Made by a program: the position numbers and the translations under genes. Of a stretch of 64,000 bases of DNA, positions 18,030 through 26,814 are shown in pieces (the first letter of the stretch is position 1; the number at the start of each line of letters is the position of its first letter). The notes under the pieces were generated by a model that was not told where the DNA came from, searched no databases, and was given only the letters and a program-made list of their open reading frames with translations. The DNA is taken from assembly GCF_000170915.1 (NCBI RefSeq), contig NZ_ABCT01000006.1:1-64000 (forward strand). The letters run 5' to 3'. This DNA is from Limnobacter sp. MED105 (GTDB lineage Bacteria > Pseudomonadota > Gammaproteobacteria > Burkholderiales > Burkholderiaceae_B).

Positions 18030-19709
18030 GTGCCCGCCAAGGTTTATCCTTCAGACACCAGTGCACTCGCACTAGACGGTGCACAAGCCCGTGAAAGGGA
18101 TGTGTTGCTTCAATTGCAGGCGCAGTTGCCCGACAACTACACCATTTATCACGGTATACATTGGTCACGAATCGAGCATGGGTTGACAGTCACTGGACGG
18201 ATCCAGTTCCTGGTGCTGGGCCCCAGCGGTATTGTTTACAGCATCTTGATGAAAACCGGTTTGATGAAAGTGGACCAAGGCCGGGTGATCAAACAGTTGG
18301 GTGAACAGCGTCAAGACGTATTCAATGCGCTGGCCGAACAGGGCGTCTTGCTGAACCAGAAGTTCAGGTTGCAACACCAGGGTACCCTTCGGGTTGAACC
18401 TATTTTTTACTGTCCTGACTTCACTGTGCCCGATCCAGGCGGACTGACTGTGAATGCTGAGCGTGTACTGGATGCCCGCCATAAAGATGAATTGGCTGCC
18501 CTGATACAAACGATCGACATCACAGCAGACCTGTTCAGCAGCCACTCGAATCCCAAAGCCATCCACGCATTTTTGTGCAATGAATTAAATCTGGTTCCTG
18601 AAGTCGGGGCTTTGTCACAAGCTGCCGAAACTTTGGTAACGCGCTTGTCGCACGGTCTCGAACAATGGGTTTCAAGACTGAGCTTCGAGCCTTTTCGCTT
18701 ACGCGTTACGGGCACTGCAGGTAGCGGAAAATCACAATTGGCTTTTAGTGAACTGCAGCGCAACCATGGTTTAAAAGCCCGAACTTTATACGTGTGTTAC
18801 AACCGACCGCTGTCCTCGCACATGGCGCAGCAGGTTCGGGAAGCAGGCTTGATTGGCGCAGTTGTTTTTAACTTTCATGCATTGTGTGACCGAATGTTGC
18901 GTGATGCAGGTCTTGATGTCGATTATGCGTCGCCCGGGGTCTTCGGTCGCTTGGCCGAGCAAGTACTTGCTACACCTGTGGACAAGCGCTGGATATTTGA
19001 TTCAATTGTGGTGGATGAAGGCCAGGACTTTGATCAAAGCTGGTTGCCAGTGCTTCAGCGTTGTGCGCATTCTGGCACTCGGTGGCTGTGGCTGGAGGAT
19101 CCGATACAGAATCTGTATGCCAAACCAACAGTCAGCTTGCCCGGTTGGGTCAGCCTGCATACGCCCATGAATTATCGAAATCCAAAACGCGTAGTGCAGG
19201 CAGTGCAGCTGGTTCAACATGAATTCAAGTTTGAATCGCCTTTGCCGCTGGACGTTGAAGCCGCTTGCCCGCTGGAAGGTTTGCCACTTGAGTTTTTTGA
19301 GTATGACAATGATGAGTCGTTATTTAGTCAAACTGCCAAGGCGATTACGGCGTGTTTGCGGCACGGTTTTACCCGAGACAAAATTGCGGTGCTCAGCATG
19401 CGTGGGCACGAAAAATCAAAAGTATTGGCGCAAGCCAGTCTGGGGCCGCATACCTTGAGACACTTTACCGGTCGATATGATGACAATGGCAGCCAGGTTT
19501 TCACCGAGGGCAATGTACATGCGGAGTCGGTTTACCGTTTTAAAGGGCAGGCAGCACAAGCTGTGGTGGTGACCGAGTTGGCTTTTGTGGAGTTTAATGA
19601 AGCTGATTTTCGCAAGTTGTTCGTGGCTATGACCCGGGCCAAATTGCTGTTGGTTCTGGTTGGTCATTCGGATACCCTTCAGCGTTTGCGAAGGGCAGTG
19701 TTTTGCTGA
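18030..19709 (+). CDS. UvrD-like superfamily I helicase with N-terminal NERD-like region
   Basis: 559-residue protein. Residues about 20-150 look like a NERD (nuclease-related) domain (TIYHGIHWSRIE, GRIQFLVLGPSGIVYSI). Then a superfamily I ATPase: Walker A GTAGSGKS (about 229-236), Walker B VVDEGQDF (about 328), LWLEDPIQNLY (motif III-like), and C-terminal motifs ESVYRFKGQAAQAVVV and FVAMTRAKLLLVLVG (motifs V and VI). It starts with GTG behind a good ribosome site and is tightly linked to the exonuclease gene. Likely a DNA helicase/translocase for repair or defence; the exact role is unknown. Confidence 0.82.
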   Translation: MPAKVYPSDTSALALDGAQARERDVLLQLQAQLPDNYTIYHGIHWSRIEHGLTVTGRIQFLVLGPSGIVYSILMKTGLMKVDQGRVIKQLGEQRQDVFNALAEQGVLLNQKFRLQHQGTLRVEPIFYCPDFTVPDPGGLTVNAERVLDARHKDELAALIQTIDITADLFSSHSNPKAIHAFLCNELNLVPEVGALSQAAETLVTRLSHGLEQWVSRLSFEPFRLRVTGTAGSGKSQLAFSELQRNHGLKARTLYVCYNRPLSSHMAQQVREAGLIGAVVFNFHALCDRMLRDAGLDVDYASPGVFGRLAEQVLATPVDKRWIFDSIVVDEGQDFDQSWLPVLQRCAHSGTRWLWLEDPIQNLYAKPTVSLPGWVSLHTPMNYRNPKRVVQAVQLVQHEFKFESPLPLDVEAACPLEGLPLEFFEYDNDESLFSQTAKAITACLRHGFTRDKIAVLSMRGHEKSKVLAQASLGPHTLRHFTGRYDDNGSQVFTEGNVHAESVYRFKGQAAQAVVVTELAFVEFNEADFRKLFVAMTRAKLLLVLVGHSDTLQRLRRAVFC

Positions 19710-19711
19710 GA

Positions 19712-20206
19712 TTACTGCTGAATTTGCCAGGCACCTTTGCTGGGCGAGCATACTTCGCCCCTGAACTTTGTTTTTTCACCGTTGACAATCGTGACGCCCA
19801 AGTAGGTTCGGCAAGTGTCTGATTTGGCACCTGGCGACAGGTAAACTCCAACCCCGTTCACTGGGTTTAGCCAGCGTACCGCTTGCCCCGAGGGCACTAG
19901 CTCCATGGTGTGTCCGAAGCAATGGGAGTCGACTGCGAATGCATCAACCAGCTGGGTTTCCGTGAAAATTGCTTTGAAAGCGTCGGTCGATTCCACATAG
20001 GCCATTTGATCTGTCAGGGTGCCTTTAAGTGCCTCGCTTTGAACCAATTTGGCATCGCATTGCCCGCGAAGTACGCCAAAGTCGTTGTTCCAGCCTTTGC
20101 CCGTGTAACCAATGAAGTTTTTGGCGTTGGCCACATGAAACGGAAGCGCCGTCACAAGCACAAGCAGGCAAAGAACAGTTTTAGAGCGTACTTTGGCTAT
20201 GGGCAT
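19712..20206 (-). CDS. Secreted protein with 17-kDa surface-antigen-like C-terminus
   Basis: 164-residue exported protein with a signal peptide (MPIAKVRSKT then LCLLVLVTALPFHVANA). The mature part begins KNFIGYTGKGWNN. The C-terminal 60 residues (AVRWLNPVNGVGVYLSPG, CRTYLGVTIVNGEKTKFRGEVC, GAWQIQ) resemble the RT0821/Lpp0805 surface-antigen fold: a Trp-x-Asn-Pro start, a Cys pair likely forming a disulphide, and a W-Q-I end. Function unknown; probably cell-envelope. Only 2 bp separate its stop from the convergent helicase stop. The start is at the signal-peptide Met; no clear ribosome site. Confidence 0.62.
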   Translation of the reverse strand: MPIAKVRSKTVLCLLVLVTALPFHVANAKNFIGYTGKGWNNDFGVLRGQCDAKLVQSEALKGTLTDQMAYVESTDAFKAIFTETQLVDAFAVDSHCFGHTMELVPSGQAVRWLNPVNGVGVYLSPGAKSDTCRTYLGVTIVNGEKTKFRGEVCSPSKGAWQIQQ

Positions 20207-20334
20207 GGAAGAATACTTAACTGGGCAGCCTGATGACATTGATAAAAACGGTGTGTACGCGAATTTCGTTGACCCAAAGAGTGTATCTTTTTCTGTATAA
20301 AAAAACACGAGACAGCAGCCGGAGACCGCACAAA

Positions 20335-22104
20335 ATGACAGTTCAGGGCAAAACAGTATCCGCAATTGACATTGCCAAAGGAGCCTTGGGTTTTCTGCCT
20401 GACGTACCGCATATTCTTCCTTCGCTGGCCAGTCTGGCACTTCTCCGGCCACATTCCCGCCGTTCGCTGGGTTTGTTGTTTCAAGAAACTGCGCGCAAGT
20501 ATGCAAAATCGGCATTCCTGAAAAGCGAGCAGCAGTCTTGGACCTATGGGCAGGCCAATTCCATTTGCAACCAAATGGCGCGAGGTTTGCTGTCCATGGG
20601 AGTGAAGCCTGGTGACACCGTGGGTTTGTTGTCGGCCAACCGCCCGGAAACCCTGCTTGCTGTTATTGCTTGCGCCAAGTTGGGCGCGGTTGCTGCGTTG
20701 CTGAACATCAATCAGCAAGGTGCCGTGCAGGCGCACAGCTTGAAGCTGGTGAAGCCGCGAATTATTTTGGCTTGTGATCGTGGTCTGGATATTCTCAAGC
20801 AAATGGAAGCGGAAGACAGCGCCTTACTCAAAGGTATTGAATTGCTCTCTTTGCAAACCAGCAGTGCTCATTTAAGGGTGAGCGATTTTCGCAGCGCCTG
20901 GTGCACGCAGCCCGTGCACAACTTGGCGCAAACAGCACAAATTACTGCCAGCTCTCCCTGTTTCTATATTTTTACCTCTGGTACTACCGGCTTGCCCAAA
21001 GCCTCCGTGATGAGCCATTACCGCTGGTTGCAAGCGGCCTCGGGTATGAGTACAGCAGTGCGTTTGACGGCTACCGATGTGTTTTACTGCTGCCTGCCGC
21101 TGTATCACAACAATGCACTTACCGTGTCATTGGGGGTAGTGTTGGCTTCTGGCGCTTGTTTTGCCCTGGATGAGAAATTCAGTGCCAGTCAGTTCTGGCG
21201 CCGTATTTCACATTACCGGGCAACGGCCTTTTGTTACATTGGGGAATTGTTGAGATACCTCTTGAATCAAGCGCCCCACATGGACGACCAAAACCATGAA
21301 ATCCGTTTGATTTTGGGCAATGGCCTGCGCCCTGAAATATGGGATGACTTTGAAAACCGGTTCGGCATTCATCAAATCTTTGAGTTTTATGGTGCGAGCG
21401 AATCCAACCTTGGATTCATGAATGCTTTTGGCCTCAAAGAGACTGTGGGCTTTTGCCCCATGCCGTTTGAAGTGATTGCCTGCGATACAGACACGGAACA
21501 GGTGGTGCGAAACTCGCATGGTTTTTGTGAAACAGTGGGGCGCGGTGAAGTGGGTTTGTTGATCAGCGAAGTGACTGAGCTACGCCCCTTCGATGGTTAC
21601 ACCGATCCGAAAGCCAATGAAGGCAAGTTGCTGCGCAATGTATTCAAGCGCGGCGATTGTTGGTTCAACTCAGGCGACTTGGTGCGCCGGCAAGGGTGGC
21701 AACACATTCAGTTTGTCGACCGTCTGGGCGACACATTTCGATGGAAAGGTGAGAACGTTGCAACTTCAGAAGTTGAAGGCGTTTTGGCCAAGCTGCCATT
21801 TCTTGAGCATGCCGTGGTTTACGGTGTGAAACTGGAGGGGTTCGACGGCCGCGCTGGCATGGCGGCAGTGGCTGTAAAACCCGGAGCCAAGCTGGACTTG
21901 AAAGCGCTGGCCGCGCATGTAACAAGTCATTTACCCAGCTACGCAGTGCCGATGTATGTGCGGGTACTGCAAGCTGTAGAAACCACGGGTACTTTCAAAT
22001 ACCAAAAGACGCAGCTGAAAAAAGAGGGCATTGACCGAAATGTTGTCGACGATCCTCTCTACTGTTTCAATGCCACAACCCGAAGTTATGTTGCCTTAGT
22101 TTGA
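20335..22104 (+). CDS. Long/very-long-chain acyl-CoA synthetase (FATP/FadD6-like)
   Basis: 589-residue AMP-forming ligase. ANL motifs: FYIFTSGTTGLPKASVMSH (P-loop-like), EFYGASE, YTDPKANEGKLLRNVFKRGDCW, and VDRLGDTFRWKGENVATSEVE, the latter typical of FATP-type very-long-chain acyl-CoA synthetases. It converts a fatty acid, ATP and CoA to acyl-CoA. N-terminal residues about 15-40 are hydrophobic and may associate with the membrane. Start is an ATG with GGAGA nine bases upstream. Its 3' end overlaps the convergent lipase gene by 9 bp, so the two stop codons lie inside each other's genes. Confidence 0.88.
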   Translation: MTVQGKTVSAIDIAKGALGFLPDVPHILPSLASLALLRPHSRRSLGLLFQETARKYAKSAFLKSEQQSWTYGQANSICNQMARGLLSMGVKPGDTVGLLSANRPETLLAVIACAKLGAVAALLNINQQGAVQAHSLKLVKPRIILACDRGLDILKQMEAEDSALLKGIELLSLQTSSAHLRVSDFRSAWCTQPVHNLAQTAQITASSPCFYIFTSGTTGLPKASVMSHYRWLQAASGMSTAVRLTATDVFYCCLPLYHNNALTVSLGVVLASGACFALDEKFSASQFWRRISHYRATAFCYIGELLRYLLNQAPHMDDQNHEIRLILGNGLRPEIWDDFENRFGIHQIFEFYGASESNLGFMNAFGLKETVGFCPMPFEVIACDTDTEQVVRNSHGFCETVGRGEVGLLISEVTELRPFDGYTDPKANEGKLLRNVFKRGDCWFNSGDLVRRQGWQHIQFVDRLGDTFRWKGENVATSEVEGVLAKLPFLEHAVVYGVKLEGFDGRAGMAAVAVKPGAKLDLKALAAHVTSHLPSYAVPMYVRVLQAVETTGTFKYQKTQLKKEGIDRNVVDDPLYCFNATTRSYVALV

Positions 22105-22968
22105 GGCTGTTCGTATTGATTGACCCTGAACCAGCTTGACAATCAAATCAAGCGTTTCGGTGTCGTAAAGCATGCCACTGTGCGACACCCGTTTGCCTGG
22201 AAGCAGATCTTGAATGTAGATGTTTTGCACGCCAGGCTCTTTGACAAATTGGTTTTCAACAGGCACTACCACTTTGTCATTTTTGGTCACTAAAACACTG
22301 TATTGCACACCTGGCATTGTGATGGCCCCAGTTTTCAATTCGCGCAGCAAGGCGGAACGGGGGTGCTGGTCGGCACAAGCCAGGCAATATTCCACCAGGT
22401 CCCGATTGGGGGTTTTTGCAATTGAAGTGCCGTTCACACTGGGGGCCAAAGCCACGAAGCGGTCCACATGGGCAGCCCCTTGCAACATTTTCAGGTAATA
22501 AAAGCCAATAAGACCACCTTGGGAATGACCCACGAGGGTCACTTTGTCCCGACCTGTTGTTGTCTTCACAAACTTCACAAATTCAGCAATACGTTGCGCC
22601 GATTCATCCACCGGGCCCACACCCTTGAACCAGTCGCTCGGTTCGGCTGCACCGTAGTCGATGGAGTAAACGCACAGGTTCTGGTTGGCAAGTGCCGGGC
22701 CCAAGGCCCCGAATGAATACATGCTGGAAGAAAAGGTGCCGTGAATCAGTACGACCGGGTTTTGGTTCTCTGCTGGGCGGCATGCCCAGTTGTTCACACC
22801 GTCGGGCATGGTTTGACCACCCAACACCTGACTTAAAAATGAACTGGTCCAGTTCGCCTTGGCTTGGTACTGACCGGACAAACTGGCTGGGTTTGTGGTG
22901 CTACATGCTGCAAGGGTTAATAGAGCGGATGCGGCAAGTATCCAACGACGGGTGAACTGTATAGCCAT
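22096..22968 (-). CDS. Alpha/beta-hydrolase lipase, predicted lipoprotein
   Basis: 290-residue lipase-like hydrolase. Signal with lipobox: FTRRWILAASALLTLAAC, lipid Cys near residue 22. Core: VVLIHGTFSSSMYSFGALGPAL (oxyanion HG), catalytic Ser in LVGHSQGGLIGFYYL, and a late SHSGMLYD that may hold the catalytic His. Resembles secreted triacylglycerol lipases of the EstA/LipA kind. CAGGAA ribosome site before the chosen ATG. Follows the small membrane-protein gene by 34 bp, probably co-transcribed. Confidence 0.85.
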   Translation of the reverse strand: MAIQFTRRWILAASALLTLAACSTTNPASLSGQYQAKANWTSSFLSQVLGGQTMPDGVNNWACRPAENQNPVVLIHGTFSSSMYSFGALGPALANQNLCVYSIDYGAAEPSDWFKGVGPVDESAQRIAEFVKFVKTTTGRDKVTLVGHSQGGLIGFYYLKMLQGAAHVDRFVALAPSVNGTSIAKTPNRDLVEYCLACADQHPRSALLRELKTGAITMPGVQYSVLVTKNDKVVVPVENQFVKEPGVQNIYIQDLLPGKRVSHSGMLYDTETLDLIVKLVQGQSIRTASN

Positions 22969-23002
22969 TGTGCGGTTTTCCTGGGGTAGGTCTGTTTGGA
23001 AT

Positions 23003-23467
23003 TTAAGACCAGAATTGCAGCAAAGGGTTCTGTAAAGCGCCAAGAAACAAATAGAGCGTGCCTCCAATTTCTGCAAACACCAAGGCCACCATAAATGTTG
23101 CCAGACCAGCGCGGGGCATCGGATGTTGTCCCAGTTTGTGGGGTTGTCGCAACTGATTGTCGGGTCCGTTCAGCGCGGCCTGCATTAAATAGCCGGCCAC
23201 AGCCAAACCAAAAAATGCAATTACCACGGCTACTGCAAACAAATTGTAGTTGGGGTTGTAGGTGCTGAAATAAGCCAATACTGCCAAGGTAATACAAGCG
23301 AAACCGTAGAGCAGACTGGCTCTGTGTGCGATGTCCACGTAAGGGTGGGCCAAACCTTGTTCACTGCGCCACATTTGTAAAAACTTCCACAATCCGCTGA
23401 GAAGACCAACGAGCAAAAATACGCCTGCGGAAACAATCGCAAATGCACTGGCAGAACTGAATGTCAT
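23003..23467 (-). CDS. Four-helix inner-membrane protein, unknown function
   Basis: 154-residue hydrophobic protein. Four predicted transmembrane helices: about 8-28, 52-70, 76-97 and 123-146; a hydrophilic His/Pro loop (NQLRQPHKLGQHPMPRAG) lies between helices 3 and 4. No catalytic motif is recognised. It precedes the lipase lipoprotein in the same direction, so an envelope or lipid link is possible. The start ATG at 23467 has a GAGGTAA-type site (ccaagaggtaaccaccatg). Confidence 0.65.
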   Translation of the reverse strand: MTFSSASAFAIVSAGVFLLVGLLSGLWKFLQMWRSEQGLAHPYVDIAHRASLLYGFACITLAVLAYFSTYNPNYNLFAVAVVIAFFGLAVAGYLMQAALNGPDNQLRQPHKLGQHPMPRAGLATFMVALVFAEIGGTLYLFLGALQNPLLQFWS

Positions 23468-23563
23468 GGTGGTTACCTCTTGGGGGTAGTCGAATAAGGT
23501 GGCCCCCTTTGTGGGAAAGACTCACCTGTGTTTTTGCACTTAAATAGAGGCATCAACACACAT

Positions 23564-23576
23564 GTGCATTATGCAC
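23564..23576. promoter_or_regulatory. 13-bp palindrome before the 41-residue membrane protein
   Basis: gtgcat-t-atgcac, a perfect dyad, lies three bases before the GGGAG ribosome site of the small gene. It could be an operator or a small mRNA hairpin next to the ribosome site. The surrounding 23468-23589 region is otherwise AT-rich with no clear promoter pair. Confidence 0.4.
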
Positions 23577-23589
23577 CGGGAGTATTGCC

Positions 23590-23715
23590 ATGGACGACTT
23601 TGCAAACAAGAGCTTTGATGTAACCATGCTGGGCGAATTGGAAACAAAAAGAGAATGGTACATAGGTGTTCTAGGTGCCACGGTGTGCTACGGCCTGATT
23701 TTATGGCTATTGTGA
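23590..23715 (+). CDS. Small single-pass membrane protein (41 residues)
   Basis: A short gene not obvious from length filters. ATG with GGGAG seven bases upstream, 41 codons, TGA, and a strong terminator 28 bp later. The protein starts MDDFANKSFDVTMLGELETK, hydrophilic, and ends WYIGVLGATVCYGLILWLL, a single C-terminal membrane helix with one Cys. The ribosome site, the helix and the terminator together argue that it is real. It is divergent from the four-helix membrane protein. Function unknown; small proteins of this design often modulate larger membrane complexes. Confidence 0.6.
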   Translation: MDDFANKSFDVTMLGELETKREWYIGVLGATVCYGLILWLL

Positions 23716-23743
23716 CATCCACCTGAAAGGTGATAACACCCAT

Positions 23744-23776
23744 AAAAAAGCCCTCGAAAATTCGAGGGCTTTTTTT
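23744..23776. terminator. Strong bidirectional intrinsic terminator
   Basis: aaaaaagccctcgaa, two-base loop, ttcgagggctttttt. A near-perfect stem flanked by A and T runs between the small membrane protein (plus) and the phasin gene (minus). Confidence 0.9.
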
Positions 23777-23810
23777 ATTCAAAGCTCAGCTCAAGCTGGG
23801 CCATGTCTTT

Positions 23811-24386
23811 TCAGACTGAGGCCTTTGGTGCAGCTGCAGCGCGCTTAGCGCGTGGGGCAGCAGCTTTCTTGGCAGCAGGCTTCTTGGCAGCTTTCTTCGC
23901 GCCAGCTTCACCTTTTACGCCAATTTTTTCAAACAACTGGGCCGCGATTTGCTCAGCTTGTTCAATGGCGGGCTTCAGGGTTTCATTTTTTTTGGCTTGT
24001 TCCAGAGCGCTTACACCCATGGTGATTGCGTTTTCGGTCAAAGACTCGGCTTGTGATAAAGCCAAAGCAGCATAAGAGAAACCTTTGTCGATTACCACGG
24101 GCAGTTGCTGTTCAAACAGCTCAACGCCTTTCTGTGTATAAACCTGGCTTACGCCAACTACTTTTTCCAAGCCTTGCTTGATCTCGGTGCGAGCGTTAAC
24201 AACCACTGGCTTGTCGGCCAAAGGCAGCTTTTCAGCAGCGGTGAATGCGTTGCCCAAACCTTGTGACAACAAGCCGAATTGCGCTTGTACCAGGCTGTTC
24301 AGAGCCTTGGCAGCAACTTGGTGTTGGTTCTTCAGTTCGGTGTTGGTTTTGGTCAGCAGTTCAGCTGTTTTTTCGAAAGCGTACAT
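23811..24386 (-). CDS. Phasin-family protein with basic Ala/Lys-rich tail
   Basis: 191-residue mostly helical protein. MYAFEKTAELLTKTNTELKN and the following amphipathic helices (residues 1-155) match the phasin-2 style of granule-associated proteins. The tail (about 160-191) is histone-H1-like: AKKAAKKPAAKKAAAPRAKR, suited to DNA binding as in PhaF-type phasins that tie polymer granules to the nucleoid. Start has a perfect AAGGAG eight bases upstream. Coats polyhydroxyalkanoate or other lipid granules by family inference; no PHA synthase is in the window. Confidence 0.8.
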   Translation of the reverse strand: MYAFEKTAELLTKTNTELKNQHQVAAKALNSLVQAQFGLLSQGLGNAFTAAEKLPLADKPVVVNARTEIKQGLEKVVGVSQVYTQKGVELFEQQLPVVIDKGFSYAALALSQAESLTENAITMGVSALEQAKKNETLKPAIEQAEQIAAQLFEKIGVKGEAGAKKAAKKPAAKKAAAPRAKRAAAAPKASV

Positions 24387-24476
24387 CGTGAGATCTCCTT
24401 GGGGTAGCGGGTAGTCAAATTTCGTGACACTTCGCACTATAGGGAAATCGATTAAGCAATGAAAGGGTTTGAACCT

Positions 24477-24510
24477 GAGGCTCTACACTAAAAAAGGGTG
24501 TAGAAGCCTC
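24477..24510. other. Long hairpin after the TRAP permease gene
   Basis: gaggct-ctacac pairs with gtgtag-a-agcctc (12 bp with one bulged A) over the loop taaaaaagg. It lies 15 bp beyond the permease stop on the minus strand and could end or protect the transporter mRNA, although the T-run sits in the loop rather than after the stem. Confidence 0.5.
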
Positions 24511-24524
24511 AAGGCATTGCGTTT

Positions 24525-26714
24525 TTAATCCATTCCCTTGGTCTGAACCATGGGTTCCGGCGCCGGTTTTCCTTTAAAGAATTTATTAAGAACAATCGCT
24601 ACAACAGCCAGTACTGCACCGCCGATATCGGTGTACAACCCGCCTTCAATCATGCACAGCGCCGCGATCAGCAAGATACCGCGTACTACCCAATTTGAAT
24701 GTGCTCCCCAGAACCAACCCTGAATTGCAGCCGCCAGGAAAAACACGCCAATACACGCTGTAACAAATGCACGCAAGATCACAAACCATTCACCTTCCAT
24801 GAGCAGGGCTGCGTTGTAAAAAAACATGAACGGCACGATGAATGCAGTGAGGCCTATTTTGAAGGATGTGAACGAAGTTGCCATTGGGTTGGCCCCGGAA
24901 ATACCGGCTGCTGCGTAAGACGCCAGTGCAACCGGCGGTGTGATGGCCGATATCACTGCAAAGTAGAACACAAAGAAGTGAGCCACCAGTGGCTGAATAC
25001 CCAACTCGATCAGGCCTGGTGCGACAACCGATGCTGCCACTGCATAGGCAGCTGTAGTCGGCATGCCCATGCCCAACAGAATTGCAATGCACATCGCAAA
25101 GAACAAGGCGATTAGCTGTGAGTTTTCTGCAATGTCCAACAAAATGGAGGAGAACCTAGCACCTACACCAGTCAGTGCAATGACGCCGACGATGATGCCC
25201 GCACAGGCGCACACCGTGATGATTTGAATGGACATTACACCGGCCAAATCAAAGGCTTTGAAAATACTTTTAGGCCCCATTTTGAATGGCGACAGCCAGC
25301 TCACCACGGCAGCCGCTGCGGTAGCCAAAGTGCCTGCACGAATGACGGAATAGCCCATGAACAGCGCCACAATCAGAATGATGATGGGAATGAACAAGTA
25401 AACCTGTTTCACCATCTTAGAGAACTGAGGCAACTCATCAGAACGCATGCCTCGCATGCCTAGTTTGGCGGCCTCGAAGTCGACCATCAAGTAGGTGGAC
25501 AGGAAGTACAACACTGCCGGAATAATGGCCGCAATTGCGATTTCTGAATACGGAATACCCGTGATTTCAGCCATGATGAACGCTCCTGCACCCATGATGG
25601 GCGGCATGATTTGCCCACCTGTGGATGCTGCAGCTTCAATTGCTCCAGCGGTTTTTCCGTTGTATCCAACCTTTTTCATCAGCGGGATGGTCAGTGAGCC
25701 TGTTGCGACCACATTGCCCGCACTTGTCCCGTTGATCATGCCCATCAGGCCCGATGCAAACACGGCCACTTTGGCGGGGCCACCGCGTGAGCGGCCCGCA
25801 GCTGCAAATGCAAAATTTACGAAATAGTCGCCAACTTTCGATGCCTGCAAGAACGCTGCAAAAACAATGAACAGAATGATGTATGTGGACGACACCGCGG
25901 TGGTTGCGCCAAGTACGCCTGCGTCGGTGTACATGTAAGAAAAGAAGCGGCTGAAGGTGAAACCATCGTGAGTCAAAAAGCCTGGAAGGTAAGGGCCCAC
26001 GAAAGAGTAAATAACAAAAATAACTGAAATAATGACCAGCGCGGTGCCAGCAACGCGGCGAGTCAGTTCAAGAATCAGTGCAATGCCAACCAAAGCAGCC
26101 CAAGCGTTGCCAGGAGAAGCAAACGGAGTGCCCGCGCGCATGCGCATGGCTGTGCCATCCAGATGCACCATCAGGTAGGCGGTACTGGCAATAACTGCAA
26201 GTACCAAAGTCGCATCCAACCAATTGAATTTGTTCCCGGCTGGTCGCAAAAACATAGAGGCAACAATGGCTATGAATGTGCCCACTGCCAGTGGAATGCC
26301 AAAGTGATTAACTTCCAATTCTGGCGAAATCATTTCACCGTTGGCGATGATCTGGCTCATCTCGAAGACCATGTAAAGGGAATACAAGATGGGTAAGGCC
26401 AAAATTCCAGCCAGTATTTTGATCAGATTCTGATTGCCTCGGGCAGGGTGCTCAGTGGTGCTGGAACTGTAGGCGATGAAGCCAATCACCAAAGCGCCCG
26501 CGACGTGGAGGATTCGAAAGGCCCATGTTTCAACTGGCGCAACGTTCAGCGAGAATACGTGCCAAAAGGCGTAGGCTGCCGAAATTATCGATACAAATAA
26601 TGCGGCTTTTTGCGTGAATGTGCGCTGATTGTTCGCAAGTGGTTCGTCATCAACGCCTTGGGCGATAAGACGGTCCTCTTCTGCGGTTCGAGCTGCGCTA
26701 GATGGTGTGGTCAT
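24525..26714 (-). CDS. TRAP transporter fused permease (4TM/12TM), TAXI type
   Basis: 729-residue inner-membrane protein with about 18 helices, fusing the small (DctQ-like) and large (DctM-like) TRAP subunits. Signature regions: VFASGLMGMINGTSAGNVVATGS, the GAIEAAASTGGQIMPPIMGAGAF stretch, and GMGMPTTAAYAVAASV with the conserved PTTAAY loop. It imports small acids, driven by an ion gradient, together with the TAXI binding protein encoded just upstream. The cytoplasmic N-terminus (residues 1-35) is hydrophilic. No strong ribosome site before the ATG. Substrate not determinable. Confidence 0.93.
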   Translation of the reverse strand: MTTPSSAARTAEEDRLIAQGVDDEPLANNQRTFTQKAALFVSIISAAYAFWHVFSLNVAPVETWAFRILHVAGALVIGFIAYSSSTTEHPARGNQNLIKILAGILALPILYSLYMVFEMSQIIANGEMISPELEVNHFGIPLAVGTFIAIVASMFLRPAGNKFNWLDATLVLAVIASTAYLMVHLDGTAMRMRAGTPFASPGNAWAALVGIALILELTRRVAGTALVIISVIFVIYSFVGPYLPGFLTHDGFTFSRFFSYMYTDAGVLGATTAVSSTYIILFIVFAAFLQASKVGDYFVNFAFAAAGRSRGGPAKVAVFASGLMGMINGTSAGNVVATGSLTIPLMKKVGYNGKTAGAIEAAASTGGQIMPPIMGAGAFIMAEITGIPYSEIAIAAIIPAVLYFLSTYLMVDFEAAKLGMRGMRSDELPQFSKMVKQVYLFIPIIILIVALFMGYSVIRAGTLATAAAAVVSWLSPFKMGPKSIFKAFDLAGVMSIQIITVCACAGIIVGVIALTGVGARFSSILLDIAENSQLIALFFAMCIAILLGMGMPTTAAYAVAASVVAPGLIELGIQPLVAHFFVFYFAVISAITPPVALASYAAAGISGANPMATSFTSFKIGLTAFIVPFMFFYNAALLMEGEWFVILRAFVTACIGVFFLAAAIQGWFWGAHSNWVVRGILLIAALCMIEGGLYTDIGGAVLAVVAIVLNKFFKGKPAPEPMVQTKGMD

Positions 26715-26756
26715 GATGAAACCGATTAAAAGTGATAATTGAATTGATTCTTAGAA

Positions 26757-26808
26757 AACGCCGAGCCCTTCAGCAGGACCCGGCGTTAATTCGATCATGT
26801 TGATCGAA
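26757..26808 (-). other. Two hairpins between the TAXI and permease genes
   Basis: Outer repeat aacgccg (26757-26763) / cggcgtt (26781-26787), and a perfect ttcgatca-tgt-tgatcgaa (26790-26808). On the minus strand the second hairpin starts 7 bases after the binding-protein stop. Such structures often stabilise the upstream mRNA, giving more binding protein than permease. Confidence 0.55.
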
Positions 26809-26814
26809 GCTTGA

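Noticed and set aside
23540-23782. 80-codon minus-strand frame across the small membrane protein
   Set aside because: It reads through the terminator and has no ribosome site; the plus-strand 41-codon gene is better supported.
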